From assembly GCF_033060595.1 (NCBI RefSeq), contig NZ_CP133038.1:2232001-2296000 (forward strand): a DNA stretch of 64,000 nt, written 5' to 3'. Below the pieces are notes generated by a model. It saw only the letters and a list, made by a program, of their open reading frames with translations. It was not told where the DNA came from and made no database searches. The position numbers were made by a program, and so were the translations under genes. Numbering within the stretch: the first letter of the stretch is position 1; every line of letters begins with the position of its first letter. This stretch comes from Pyramidobacter sp. YE332. GTDB taxonomy: Bacteria > Synergistota > Synergistia > Synergistales > Dethiosulfovibrionaceae. This document shows, in pieces, positions 48,210 to 56,903 of the stretch.

Positions 48210-50156
48210 ATGCAGGAGAATTTGCTCAACAGTGAAGCGATGGTCATCAAACTGGACGAGGTTCTGCCCGAATATCCCGAATTCGCGGCGGGGATCCGCC
48301 GCGCCCCCGACCGCGGCTGGACGCTTTCGCAGTCCGAGACGGAGCTGGCGCTGCGCAACGCGCTGCGCTACGTGCCCGAGAAGTACCACGAGCAGCTGAT
48401 CCCCGAGTTCATGGAAGAACTGCGCACGCGCGGCCGCATCTACGCCTACCGCTTCCGCCCCGCCGGCCGCATCTGGGGCCGCCCGATCGACACCTACGAG
48501 GGCAAGTGCCTGGCCGGCAAAGCTTTTCAGGTGATGATGGACAACAATCTCGACTTCGAGACGGCGCTCTATCCCTACGAACTCGTCACCTACGGCGAGA
48601 CGGGGCAGGTCTGCCAGAACTGGCTTCAGTACCGCCTGATCCAGAAGTATCTGCGCGAGCTGACCGACGACACCACGCTGGTGCTCGAGAGCGGCCATCC
48701 CGTGGGACTGTTCGCTTCGCATCCCGGCGCGCCGCGCGTGATCCTCACCAACGGGCTGCTCGTCGGCCTGTTCGACAACCAGAAGGACTGGCACCGCGCC
48801 ATGCAGCTGGGCGTCAGCAACTACGGCCAGATGACCGCCGGCGGCTGGATGTACATCGGGCCGCAGGGCATCGTACACGGCACCTTCAACACCGTGCTCA
48901 ACGCCGCGCGCCTCAAGTTCGGCGTCGGCATCGTCGCCGAAGTCGATTATTCCCGCATCGAGACCCGCCACCGCCAAGGCTGGGTCGGCGAGATCACCGA
49001 CAGCGCCGAAAAAGCCTTCCGGATGGCTCAGGAAGCGCTGGACGCCAAAAAGCCTCTTTCGATCGCCTATTACGGCAACGTCGTCACGCTGCTCGAGTAC
49101 GCCGAGAGCCGCCATATCGCAATCCAGCTGCTTTCGGACCAGACTTCGTGCCATGCCGCTTACGAGGGCGGATACTGCCCGGCGGATCTGACCTTCGAAG
49201 AGCGCACGAAAATGCTGCACGAGGATCCCGAAGAGTTCCGCAGGCACGTCGACGCCAGTCTGCGCCGTCATTTCGACGTGATCAAGAAACTGGTGGACCG
49301 CGGCTCCTATTTCTTCGATTACGGTAACAGCTTCATGCGCGCCGTCTTCGACGCCGGCGTTACCGAGATCGCCAAGAACGGCAAAGACACCTACGAAGGC
49401 TTCATCTGGCCCAGCTACGTCGAAGACATCATGGGCCCCCATCTGTTCGACTACGGCTACGGCCCCTTCCGCTGGTGCTGCCTGAGCGGCAAACACGAAG
49501 ACCTGCGCGCCACCGACGAGGCCGCCATGGCCTGCATCGACCCCGACCGCCGCAGCCAGGACTACGACAACTGGGTCTGGATCCGCGACGCCGAAAAGAA
49601 CAACCTCGTCGTCGGCACGCAGTGCCGCATCCTCTATCAGGACGCCGAAGGCCGCACCAACATCGCCCTCGCGTTCAACAAGCTCGTGCGCGAGGGCAAG
49701 ATCGGCCCCGTCATGCTGGGGCGCGACCACCACGACGTCTCCGGCACCGACGGCCCCTTCCGCGAGACGGCCAACGTCAAGGACGGCAGCAACATCTGCG
49801 CCGACATGGCCACCAACACCTTCGCCGGCAACGCCGCCCGCGGCATGACGCTCTGCACGCTGCACAACGGCGGCGGCGTGGGCATCGGCAAGTGCATCAA
49901 CGGCGGCTTCGGCCTGCTGCTCGACGGACGCCCCGAGACCGACGCGATCATCAGGTCGGCGATGATGTGGGACGTGCTCGGCGGCGTCGCGCGCCGCGCC
50001 TGGGCCCGCTGCGAACACGCCGAAGAGGTCAGCCGCGAAGTGAACGCCAAGTATCCCGGCAAGTACCACATCACGCTGCCGTACCACGTCGACGGCGACT
50101 CGGTGCGCCGCGCGGCCGAAGCGGCCTGCGCCCAAAGAGAACATCACGAAGCCTAG
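48210..50156 (+). CDS. hutU: Urocanate hydratase (HutU), long form
   Basis: The start is the ATG at 48210, preceded by AAGGAGAG; the open frame upstream to 48093 is not coding. The 648-residue enzyme is the long bacterial/protist-type urocanase (typical HutU is ~555). It has TYGETGQVCQNWLQYRLI, SNYGQMTAGGWMYIGPQGIVHGT, an NAD-binding GNVVTLLEYA region, and FEERTKMLHEDPEEFRRHVD. It hydrates urocanate to imidazolone-propionate using NAD+ as an electrophile. Third gene of the hut cluster. Confidence 0.93.
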   Translation: MQENLLNSEAMVIKLDEVLPEYPEFAAGIRRAPDRGWTLSQSETELALRNALRYVPEKYHEQLIPEFMEELRTRGRIYAYRFRPAGRIWGRPIDTYEGKCLAGKAFQVMMDNNLDFETALYPYELVTYGETGQVCQNWLQYRLIQKYLRELTDDTTLVLESGHPVGLFASHPGAPRVILTNGLLVGLFDNQKDWHRAMQLGVSNYGQMTAGGWMYIGPQGIVHGTFNTVLNAARLKFGVGIVAEVDYSRIETRHRQGWVGEITDSAEKAFRMAQEALDAKKPLSIAYYGNVVTLLEYAESRHIAIQLLSDQTSCHAAYEGGYCPADLTFEERTKMLHEDPEEFRRHVDASLRRHFDVIKKLVDRGSYFFDYGNSFMRAVFDAGVTEIAKNGKDTYEGFIWPSYVEDIMGPHLFDYGYGPFRWCCLSGKHEDLRATDEAAMACIDPDRRSQDYDNWVWIRDAEKNNLVVGTQCRILYQDAEGRTNIALAFNKLVREGKIGPVMLGRDHHDVSGTDGPFRETANVKDGSNICADMATNTFAGNAARGMTLCTLHNGGGVGIGKCINGGFGLLLDGRPETDAIIRSAMMWDVLGGVARRAWARCEHAEEVSREVNAKYPGKYHITLPYHVDGDSVRRAAEAACAQREHHEA

Positions 50157-50248
50157 GCGCTTTTCGAAAAAAAACGGAACGTTAAACGAAAGAGCCGCCG
50201 CGAAGCCCGCGGCGGCCCGTCAAACCCAAACAATCAGGAGTGATCGCC

Positions 50249-51787
50249 ATGAACCGCGCCAATCCCGTCGTCCTTACCGGCCGTAACCTGACCCTCGAAC
50301 AACTGATCAACGTCTCGCGCTGCGGCGCTCCGGTGAAACTTTCCGCAGAGGCCGTCGGCCAGATCAACCGGGCGTCCGCCCTGATCGAGAACTGGGTCGC
50401 CGGCAACCGTATCGTCTACGGCGTGACGACGGGATTCGGCGATCTCGCCACCGTAAAAGTCGACGCCGCGCGCACCCGCTTGCTTCAGGAGAACCTGATC
50501 CGCAGCCACGCCGTCGGCGTCGGCGAACCGCTGCCCGTCGACGTGGTGCGCGCCATAATGCTACTGCGCCTCAACGGCCTGCTCTGCGGCCATTCCGGCA
50601 TCACGCTGGAAACGCTGTCGCAGCTCGTCAACTTCCTCAATCTCGGCATCACGCCCATGGTGCCCGAGCAGGGTTCCGTCGGCGCGTCGGGCGATCTCTG
50701 CCCGCTGTCGCACATCGCTGCCGCCATGCTCGGCGAAGGCGACGTGTTCTATCAGAACCGGCGCATGACCGCGCTCGAAGCCATGAAGCTGACGGGACTC
50801 AACCCCGTGTCTCTGCATCCCAAAGAAGGACTGGCGCTCAACAACGGCACCGCGGCGCTGACCGGACTCGGCGCGTTGGCGCTGTACGACGCGCTGAAAC
50901 TCGAAAAGAACGCCGACATCGTCGGCGCCCTGTCACTGGAAGCGCTGCACGGCGTGCCCTACGCCTTCGACGCCCGCACCCACGCGCTGCGCCCCCACAG
51001 CGGCCAGATCGCCGTGGCGCAGAACATACGCCGCCTCATCGAAGGCAGCGAGATCATCGACAAGTACAAAGGCTCCCGCGTGCAGGACGCCTATTCGCTG
51101 CGCTGCATGCCCCAGGTGCACGGCGCCAGCCGCGACGCGCTAGATTACGTGAAGTCGAAGATCGAGATCGAGATGAACTCCGTCACCGACAACCCGCTGA
51201 TCTTCCCCGACGACGAGGCGGCGCTCAGCGGCGGCAACTTCCACGGCCAGCCCATCGCCCTCGCCATGGACTTTTTCGCCATCGCCGTTTCCGAATTCGG
51301 CAGCATCTCCGAGCGCCGCAGCGCCCGCATGGTCGACAAAAGCCTCTCCAACGGCCTGCCGCCCTTCCTGATCGACGACAGCGGCGTCAACAGCGGCTTC
51401 ATGATCACCCAGTACACCCAGGCCGCCGTGGCCTCGGAGAACAAGACGCTGACCCACCCCGCCTGCGTCGATTCCATCCCCACCTCCGCCAATCAGGAAG
51501 ACCACGTCTCCATGGGCTATTGGGGCTCGCTCAAGGCTGCGCGCGTGCTGCGCAACGTGGAAAAGATCCTCGGCATCGAAGCCATGGCCGCCTGCCAGGG
51601 CGTCGACTTCTCGCTGCCGCTCAGTCTCGGCCGCGGCACGAAAGCCGCCTACGAAGCCTTCCGCGCCCAGATCCCCTTCCTCGAAAAAGACCGCTTCATC
51701 CATCCGCTCATGACCCAAGCCATCGACTTCGTCCGCAGCGGCGCTCTGATCGACGCCGTCGAGAACGCCATCGGCGAGTTGAACTGA
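50249..51787 (+). CDS. hutH: Histidine ammonia-lyase (HutH)
   Basis: The ATG at 50249 lies eight bases after CAGGAG. The 512-residue enzyme contains the Ala-Ser-Gly triad of the MIO cofactor in GSVGASGDLCPLSHIAA, plus YGVTTGFGDLA, LLQENLIRSHAVGVG, and QDAYSLRCMPQVHG. FSLPLSLGRGTKAAYEAF is near the end. It deaminates histidine to urocanate, so the cluster covers three of the four steps; no formiminoglutamate-processing gene is visible nearby. A weak GC-rich hairpin follows at 51844-51886. Confidence 0.95.
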   Translation: MNRANPVVLTGRNLTLEQLINVSRCGAPVKLSAEAVGQINRASALIENWVAGNRIVYGVTTGFGDLATVKVDAARTRLLQENLIRSHAVGVGEPLPVDVVRAIMLLRLNGLLCGHSGITLETLSQLVNFLNLGITPMVPEQGSVGASGDLCPLSHIAAAMLGEGDVFYQNRRMTALEAMKLTGLNPVSLHPKEGLALNNGTAALTGLGALALYDALKLEKNADIVGALSLEALHGVPYAFDARTHALRPHSGQIAVAQNIRRLIEGSEIIDKYKGSRVQDAYSLRCMPQVHGASRDALDYVKSKIEIEMNSVTDNPLIFPDDEAALSGGNFHGQPIALAMDFFAIAVSEFGSISERRSARMVDKSLSNGLPPFLIDDSGVNSGFMITQYTQAAVASENKTLTHPACVDSIPTSANQEDHVSMGYWGSLKAARVLRNVEKILGIEAMAACQGVDFSLPLSLGRGTKAAYEAFRAQIPFLEKDRFIHPLMTQAIDFVRSGALIDAVENAIGELN

Positions 51788-51985
51788 TTGTCCGACAAGA
51801 TCATCGCTCATACTATTTCTCAATTAAAAAGCCGAACGCAGGGGCGCTGCGAGGGAGCTCCAAGCGACTGAACTCCCCCGCAGCGCTCAGAAAATTACGT
51901 TTACACTTTCTATCAAGAATCAATGTAACTCGCCGCTTCCCAAAATCCCAACGTCTGCGCATGAAGCGCGCTCCCCCGTCAGCAG

Positions 51986-52031
51986 GACGAACAAGGCGCC
52001 GGAAGAAAAATCTTCCGGCGCCTTGTTCGTC
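51986..52031. terminator. Strong bidirectional hairpin between convergent hutH and the asparaginase-like gene
   Basis: A 20-bp perfect inverted repeat, GACGAACAAGGCGCCGGAAG (51986-52005) with its complement at 52012-52031, has a 6-base loop. It lies between convergent genes and is the most plausible terminator for both, though the T tract is poor. The rest of 51788-51985 has no gene. Confidence 0.75.
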
Positions 52032-52065
52032 TTGCTGTTTTCTCAAGAGCAAACATCATTTTTCG

Positions 52066-53055
52066 TTACTGGTCCAACAGATATTTCTGCAGCTCTTCGC
52101 CCTTCAGATTTGCGCCAATGCCGACAGCCAACTTGAGGCGCGCCTGCAAGGGAGAAAGGAAGCCGCCGTTCATGACGCCGAACTCCTTCAGCTTCAGGAA
52201 GGCTCCCTCGAAGGAAGAATCCTCCATCACACAGCCCCGCAGGCAGCGCGACACGACCACCACGGGGACGCCGTCGCGCACAAGGGCCTTCAGGTAAGGG
52301 ACCCAGGCGGGATAGACATGGCCGCCGCCGAAGCCGGCGATGACAAGGCCGTCGAGGGGATTGCCCTCGTCGCCGGTGAGCAGCTGCAGAAAACGTTCCC
52401 CGGCCCCCAGCGAAGCGTAGAGCAGCTCCACATTGCGGGCCGGCGTAAACGGCGCGTCAAAAATTTTGCTGCGCTTGGGAGCCTGCCAGAGATGGACCTT
52501 GCCGGCGACAATGGCGCCGATGGCGCCGCGGAAATTGCCCGCGAAACCGAGACGGCCGTAGTCGGCATACTCAACGATATCGGAAGCCGCAAAAAGCTGT
52601 CCGCCGGCGCAGACCAGCACGCCCTGCCCCCACGCTTCGCGCGACAGGGCGGTGAGCAGCGCCTCGTTCAGCACGGTCAGCGCGTCGCTGCCGGGAACGC
52701 CCGCCGGCGCATGAGTCGCGGCAAATATCAGCGGCTGCGGATACACCCAGAGCAGATCGGCCAGATAGGCCATCTCCTCCACGGCGTCGGAGCCGCAGAA
52801 GACGACGACGGCATGAGCTCCCGCTTCGACCTGCTGGCTCAACAGTTCGACGAGGTCGGCCGTCATGCGCACCGAATAATGACTGCTGGGCTGATGGCTC
52901 CAGTCCACCAGGCGCACCGCTCCCGCCAGCTCGGGCGAAATCCACGACTGGATCGTCTCCGCCGAAACCGGCTGCTGCGAGGTGACGATGCCGTCGGCCA
53001 GTCCCATGGAGATTTCGCCGCCGGCGATGACAAGTGAAATATTCTGATCTGCCAT
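52066..53055 (-). CDS. Asparaginase-like protein with altered catalytic threonines
   Basis: The 329-residue protein follows the L-asparaginase fold order. SLVIAGGEISMG replaces the canonical TGGTIA nucleophile motif, and VVFCGSDAVEEMAYLADLL replaces the HGTDTMEETA motif. ALTVLNEAL and ASDIVEYADYGRLGFAG follow where the catalytic Lys normally is. The first Thr (nucleophile) is Glu and the second is Ser. It may have lost asparaginase activity or use another mechanism or substrate. It starts 2 bp after the LUD gene stop, so they are one operon. Confidence 0.75.
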   Translation of the reverse strand: MADQNISLVIAGGEISMGLADGIVTSQQPVSAETIQSWISPELAGAVRLVDWSHQPSSHYSVRMTADLVELLSQQVEAGAHAVVVFCGSDAVEEMAYLADLLWVYPQPLIFAATHAPAGVPGSDALTVLNEALLTALSREAWGQGVLVCAGGQLFAASDIVEYADYGRLGFAGNFRGAIGAIVAGKVHLWQAPKRSKIFDAPFTPARNVELLYASLGAGERFLQLLTGDEGNPLDGLVIAGFGGGHVYPAWVPYLKALVRDGVPVVVVSRCLRGCVMEDSSFEGAFLKLKEFGVMNGGFLSPLQARLKLAVGIGANLKGEELQKYLLDQ

Positions 53056-53057
53056 TC

Positions 53058-53732
53058 TCAATACCCCAATTCTTCGCCTACGAGAACCACGTAGGATTTC
53101 CTGCCGTCTGGCATGGTCGGCGCCTGCTCCATGATCAGCACGGCGCGGCAGAGGCTGTCGGGACCGAGACAGCCTTTCTCGTCATGACAGCCCATGATGG
53201 CGCAGGGCGTCTTGCTCTTGAGCCGCAGCGCGTTGGGCGGCGCCGCGCGGTCGCGCACGCGCGCAAGGGCGCTTGCCACGTCGGGACAGACCTTGTTCAT
53301 GCCGACGACGTAGATCCGGTCGCCGCGGCTCCAGCACATGGCCGCCACGCGATTGCCGGAACCGTCGATATTGACGAGCACGCCGTCTTTGGTGATCGCG
53401 TTGGAACTGGCGAGAAAGACGTCGCACTGCGCTTCTTCAAAACGCGCTTCCAGCTTCTCCGCCGCCGTCGCCTTCGGATCCCAGTGCTGCACCACCTTGT
53501 GCCCGCGCCCCCGCAGCGCTTCGACGGCGCCGATCTCGCGAATCGTCACGGAGCCGGGGATCCCCACGCTGGCGCCGGCGGGGATCAGGGTCAGAACCTT
53601 TTCCAGAGCTTCCGACGCGGTCGCGGCGTAAAAGGGAACGTGCCCCCGTCGGACCAGATGCTTCTCCATGCTCGCCGCAAGATGGCGGTAGTTGTCTCGC
53701 ACAGCCTCATTCATCGTCGTTTCAGTCTTCAT
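53058..53732 (-). CDS. LUD-domain protein (LutC/YkgG type)
   Basis: The ATG at 53732 follows GGAGGAG; the open frame upstream to 53813 is unsupported. The 224-residue protein has the LUD fold: EKVLTLIPAGASVGIPGSVTIREIGAVEAL, FLASSNAITKDGVLVNIDGSGNRVAAM, and a Cys-rich IMGCHDEKGCLGPDSLC. LUD proteins of the LutC class act with LutA/B in lactate oxidation, but a stand-alone form with Cys residues is not assigned a reaction. It precedes the asparaginase-like gene. Confidence 0.8.
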   Translation of the reverse strand: MKTETTMNEAVRDNYRHLAASMEKHLVRRGHVPFYAATASEALEKVLTLIPAGASVGIPGSVTIREIGAVEALRGRGHKVVQHWDPKATAAEKLEARFEEAQCDVFLASSNAITKDGVLVNIDGSGNRVAAMCWSRGDRIYVVGMNKVCPDVASALARVRDRAAPPNALRLKSKTPCAIMGCHDEKGCLGPDSLCRAVLIMEQAPTMPDGRKSYVVLVGEELGY

Positions 53733-54018
53733 TTTCTCCTCCAGTTCGGGCTCGGCGAAGCGTTCGCTCTGCCTCAGCCCATGGCGCAAACGCGTTCGTT
53801 TTTCCACATTCAAACGCGAAACAAAAAAAGATTAAAAACAGAGCCGAGCTTATTTTATCATACCTATCCCCGCAGAAAAAGAGAATTCTTGCCCGCCGAA
53901 ATGCAAAAATCAAATCCCGCCTCTCGGCAACCGGCACAATCATCTCAGACGAAGCCGCATGATGAAGAAAACGGGGACAGCGAACACAACCTTTCTCGGA
54001 CGGGTCAAGCAAAACATC

Positions 54019-54047
54019 TTGACACCCTCGTTACGATCGCTTATAAT
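54019..54047 (+). promoter_or_regulatory. Consensus promoter of the SRP/ribosomal operon
   Basis: TTGACA (54019-54024) and TATAAT (54042-54047), 17 bp apart, 29 bp before the GTG of ylxM. It matches both consensus boxes and should drive the ylxM-ffh-rpsP-khpA-rimM-trmD-rplS transcript. The 53733-54018 stretch has no other feature that I can support. Confidence 0.85.
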
Positions 54048-54076
54048 GCTCGCGTCGCGAAGGGAGTGGGGACAGA

Positions 54077-54424
54077 GTGAGCGAAAACGAAGTGCTGGAA
54101 CGGCGCATTCAGCTTTCGCGGCTGTACGATCTCTACGGGCCGCTCCTCACGGAACGGCAGCGCCGCGTCTACGAAATGCACGATCTCGACGATCTCTCGC
54201 TCTCGGAGATCGCCGACGATCTGGGGATCAGCCGTCAGGGCGTTTCCGACCAGCTGCAGCGGGCACGCGACCGCCTCGACGAGATCGAAACGCTGCTCGG
54301 CCACGCCGAGAGCTTTCGCCGTATCGAGGACGAAGCCCGCGCCATCTGCGACGGCGAAAATCCCCAACAGCACGCCGCGGCCATTGTCGAGGCGTGCGCC
54401 GGAAGGACGATGAATCATGTTTGA
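54077..54424 (+). CDS. ylxM: YlxM, SRP-associated HTH protein
   Basis: The 115-residue protein begins with GTG and has a YlxM/p13 pattern: RRIQLSRLYDLYGPLLTERQRRVYEMHDLDDLSLSEIADDLGISRQGVSDQL, i.e. a sigma region 4-like HTH (shown in parts). YlxM binds the SRP and stimulates Ffh/FtsY in Gram-positive bacteria. It overlaps ffh by 8 bp. Confidence 0.88.
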   Translation: MSENEVLERRIQLSRLYDLYGPLLTERQRRVYEMHDLDDLSLSEIADDLGISRQGVSDQLQRARDRLDEIETLLGHAESFRRIEDEARAICDGENPQQHAAAIVEACAGRTMNHV

Positions 54425-55766
54425 CTCGCTCAAAGAACGGCTGGAAAGCATTTTCAGCGGACTGCGCGGCCGCGGCAAGCTGACCGAAGAAGACGTTCAG
54501 CAGGCCCTGCGCGAAGTTCGCCGCGCCCTTCTCGAAGCCGACGTCAACTACAAAGTCGTCAAGGACCTGGTCGAAAAGATCCGCGTCCGCGCCGTCGGCG
54601 CCGAGGTGCTCGAGTCGATCATGCCCGCCCAGCAGGTCGCCGCCGTCGTCTACGAAGAGATCGCCCGCATCATGGGCGAAGGCAGCCGCGGCATCGACAT
54701 CGCCTCCCAGCCTCCGACGCTGGTGATGATGGTCGGACTTCAGGGCGGCGGCAAAACGACGAGCAGCGCCAAGCTCGCCAAAAAGCTGAGCAAGAACCAC
54801 AAGCCCATGCTCGTCGCCTGCGACCTGCGCCGCCCCGCCGCGGTGGATCAGCTGCGCGTGCTGGCCGGCCAGGCCGGAGTCGCCTTCTTCGGCCCCGAAG
54901 CCGGCGAGACCGACGTCGTGGCGCTCTCCCAACGGGCTCTCGCCTACGCCGCCTCGCACCTGATCGACGTACTCATCTTCGACACGGCCGGACGTCTCGC
55001 CGTCGACGAGGAGATGATGGCCGAGCTCGACCGCATGAAAGCAGTCCTGAACCCGCACGAAATCCTTCTGGTCGTCGACGCCATGTCGGGGCAGGAAGCC
55101 CTGAACGTGGCCGAAGCCTTCAACAAACGCCTCGGCGTCACCGGCGTCGTGCTCAGCAAGCTCGACGGCGACGCCCGCGGCGGAGCGGCTCTGGCCGTGC
55201 TGGCCGCTACCGGCGTGCCGGTCAAATTCGCCGGCGTCGGCGAAGGACTCGACGCCATCGAGCAGTTCGATCCCCGCCGCATGGCCGAGCGCATCATGGG
55301 CATGGGCGACATGGCCGGCCTGGTGGAAAAGATCAAGGAGGCCACGACCGAAACCGACATCCGGCAGATGGCGCAGAGCTTCAAAAAGCAGCGCTTCACG
55401 ATGGACGACCTGCTCGCGCAGTTCGCTCAGGTCGAGAAGATGGGCCCGCTCGACAAGGTGATGGAGATGCTGCCCGGCGCGATCACCAGCAAAATGAAGG
55501 ATCTGCCGTCGGAAGCGTTGGACGACAAGCGCCTGCTGCGCATGAAAGCCATCATCCAGTCCATGACGAAGGCCGAGCGCCGCGATCCCTCGATCATCAA
55601 GGGCAGCCGCCGGCGCCGCATCGCCGAAGGCTCGGGCACCACGGTGCAGATGGTCAACCAGCTGCTGAAGCAGTTCGAGCAGATGAGCGAGTTGTGGAAG
55701 CGCTTCGGCAAGATGGGCAAAAAAAGAGGCCTCATGGGAGGTCTGGGCGGCATGTTCCGCCGCTGA
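54417..55766 (+). CDS. ffh: Signal recognition particle protein Ffh
   Basis: The 449-residue GTPase has an N domain, then [11 protein letters not shown] (G1) near residue 107, [12 protein letters not shown] (G2), DTAGRL (G3), LDGDARGG (G4/G5), and a Met-rich M domain ([18 protein letters not shown] at the end). It binds 4.5S RNA and signal sequences and delivers ribosomes to FtsY and SecYEG. Length and motif order are standard. Confidence 0.96.
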   Translation: MFDSLKERLESIFSGLRGRGKLTEEDVQQALREVRRALLEADVNYKVVKDLVEKIRVRAVGAEVLESIMPAQQVAAVVYEEIARIMGEGSRGIDIASQPPTLVMMVGLQGGGKTTSSAKLAKKLSKNHKPMLVACDLRRPAAVDQLRVLAGQAGVAFFGPEAGETDVVALSQRALAYAASHLIDVLIFDTAGRLAVDEEMMAELDRMKAVLNPHEILLVVDAMSGQEALNVAEAFNKRLGVTGVVLSKLDGDARGGAALAVLAATGVPVKFAGVGEGLDAIEQFDPRRMAERIMGMGDMAGLVEKIKEATTETDIRQMAQSFKKQRFTMDDLLAQFAQVEKMGPLDKVMEMLPGAITSKMKDLPSEALDDKRLLRMKAIIQSMTKAERRDPSIIKGSRRRRIAEGSGTTVQMVNQLLKQFEQMSELWKRFGKMGKKRGLMGGLGGMFRR

Positions 55767-55834
55767 AAAACCGCAGAAAATCCCCAAACGGGATTTTTTA
55801 TAAACGACAAATTGTTTCAGGAGGTGTTGCAGAA

Positions 55835-56101
55835 ATGGCAGTAAGAATTCGTCTTTCACGTCACGGCCGCAAAAAGGTCCCCTTCTATCGTCTCGTGGTG
55901 GCCGACTCCCACAGCCCCCGCGACGGCCGCTTCATCGAGGAGCTCGGCACGTACGATCCCATGAAGGATCCCGCCGAGATCAAGATCAACGAGGAATCCG
56001 CCGTGAAGTGGCTCCGCAACGGCGCTCTTCCGTCCGACACGGCCCGCGCTCTTCTCAAGAAGGCCGGCGTCTGGGCCAAGTTCTCCGAGAAAGCCGAGTG
56101 A
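55835..56101 (+). CDS. rpsP: 30S ribosomal protein S16
   Basis: The ATG at 55835 follows AGGAGG; the longer upstream open frame is an overlap with ffh. The 88-residue protein begins [21 protein letters not shown] and has [20 protein letters not shown], the invariant S16 pattern. It is needed for 30S assembly. Confidence 0.97.
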   Translation: MAVRIRLSRHGRKKVPFYRLVVADSHSPRDGRFIEELGTYDPMKDPAEIKINEESAVKWLRNGALPSDTARALLKKAGVWAKFSEKAE

Positions 56102-56106
56102 CGCCC

Positions 56107-56373
56107 ATGGATTACCAGGCTCTCGTCAAAACCATCGCCGTCTCGCTCGTGACCAAGCCCGAATCGGTTGAAGTCAGCGCCGAGAAGGACGCCGAGGGCG
56201 TCCTCCGCGTGCTGATCCACGTCGCCGAAGAAGACACCGGCCGCGTCATCGGCCGCCGCGGCGCCACCATCAACGCCATTCGTCAGATCGTCCGCGTCTC
56301 CTCCGTCAAGGGCGGAGACAGCGTCGAAGTCGACGTCGCCGAGACCGGCGACAGGAACGCCGACGCCGAATAA
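56107..56373 (+). CDS. khpA: KH-domain RNA-binding protein KhpA
   Basis: The 88-residue protein has one KH domain with the VIGRRGATI GxxG loop. It begins MDYQALVKTIAVSLVT, lies between rpsP and rimM, and starts 5 bp after the rpsP stop. KhpA with KhpB is an RNA chaperone affecting cell division and elongation in Gram-positive bacteria. No strong ribosome site, so coupling to rpsP is likely. Confidence 0.92.
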   Translation: MDYQALVKTIAVSLVTKPESVEVSAEKDAEGVLRVLIHVAEEDTGRVIGRRGATINAIRQIVRVSSVKGGDSVEVDVAETGDRNADAE

Positions 56374-56375
56374 CG

Positions 56376-56903
56376 ATGCCTGGCACCGTCAGAGTCGTCA
56401 TCGGGCAGGTCCAGGGTACTCACGGCCTTCGCGGCGAGCTCAAGATCCGGCCGCTCACCGATTTTCCCGAGCGTTTTTTCGATATGGAGAGCCTCAGCTT
56501 CTACCGTGACGGAAAATGCGCGGGGAGCTATCGCGTGGAAGGCATGCGCGACGCGCTGACGCGCGGTTATTTTCTGGCCGCGCTGGAAGGCGTCGACACC
56601 ATCGAGCAGGCCGAACTTCTGCGCGGCTGCTCCGTGGAGATCGCCTCGGACGAGCGCATGCCGCTGGCGCCTGGCGAGTTCTGGATCAGCGACCTGATCG
56701 GCCTTGACGCGTGCGACGACCAGGGGCGCAAGCTCGGCGTCGTCAAAGACATCGTCGACAGCGGAGCCTCTCAGCTCGTCGTCGTTAGAGATCCCGACGG
56801 CAAGGATCACCTGATCCCCGCCGCGCCGGAATTCCTCCGCGACGCCGACCTGAAAGCGCGCCGCGTCACGCTCCGTTTGATCGAAGGACTGTGGGAACTG
56901 TGA
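56376..56903 (+). CDS. rimM: Ribosome maturation factor RimM
   Basis: The 175-residue protein has VVIGQVQGTHGLRGELKIRPLTDFPERF, then PRC-barrel sequences FWISDLIGLDACDDQGRKLG and LVVRDPDGKDHLIPAAPEF. It acts in 16S 3' domain assembly with S19. It starts 3 bp after khpA and overlaps trmD by GTGA. Confidence 0.95.
   Translation: MPGTVRVVIGQVQGTHGLRGELKIRPLTDFPERFFDMESLSFYRDGKCAGSYRVEGMRDALTRGYFLAALEGVDTIEQAELLRGCSVEIASDERMPLAPGEFWISDLIGLDACDDQGRKLGVVKDIVDSGASQLVVVRDPDGKDHLIPAAPEFLRDADLKARRVTLRLIEGLWEL

Noticed and set aside
46726..50147. Long minus-strand frames opposite hutI and hutU
   Set aside because: Composition is antisense-like (Val/His/Gln/Arg/Gly-rich) and the plus-strand enzymes are unmistakable.
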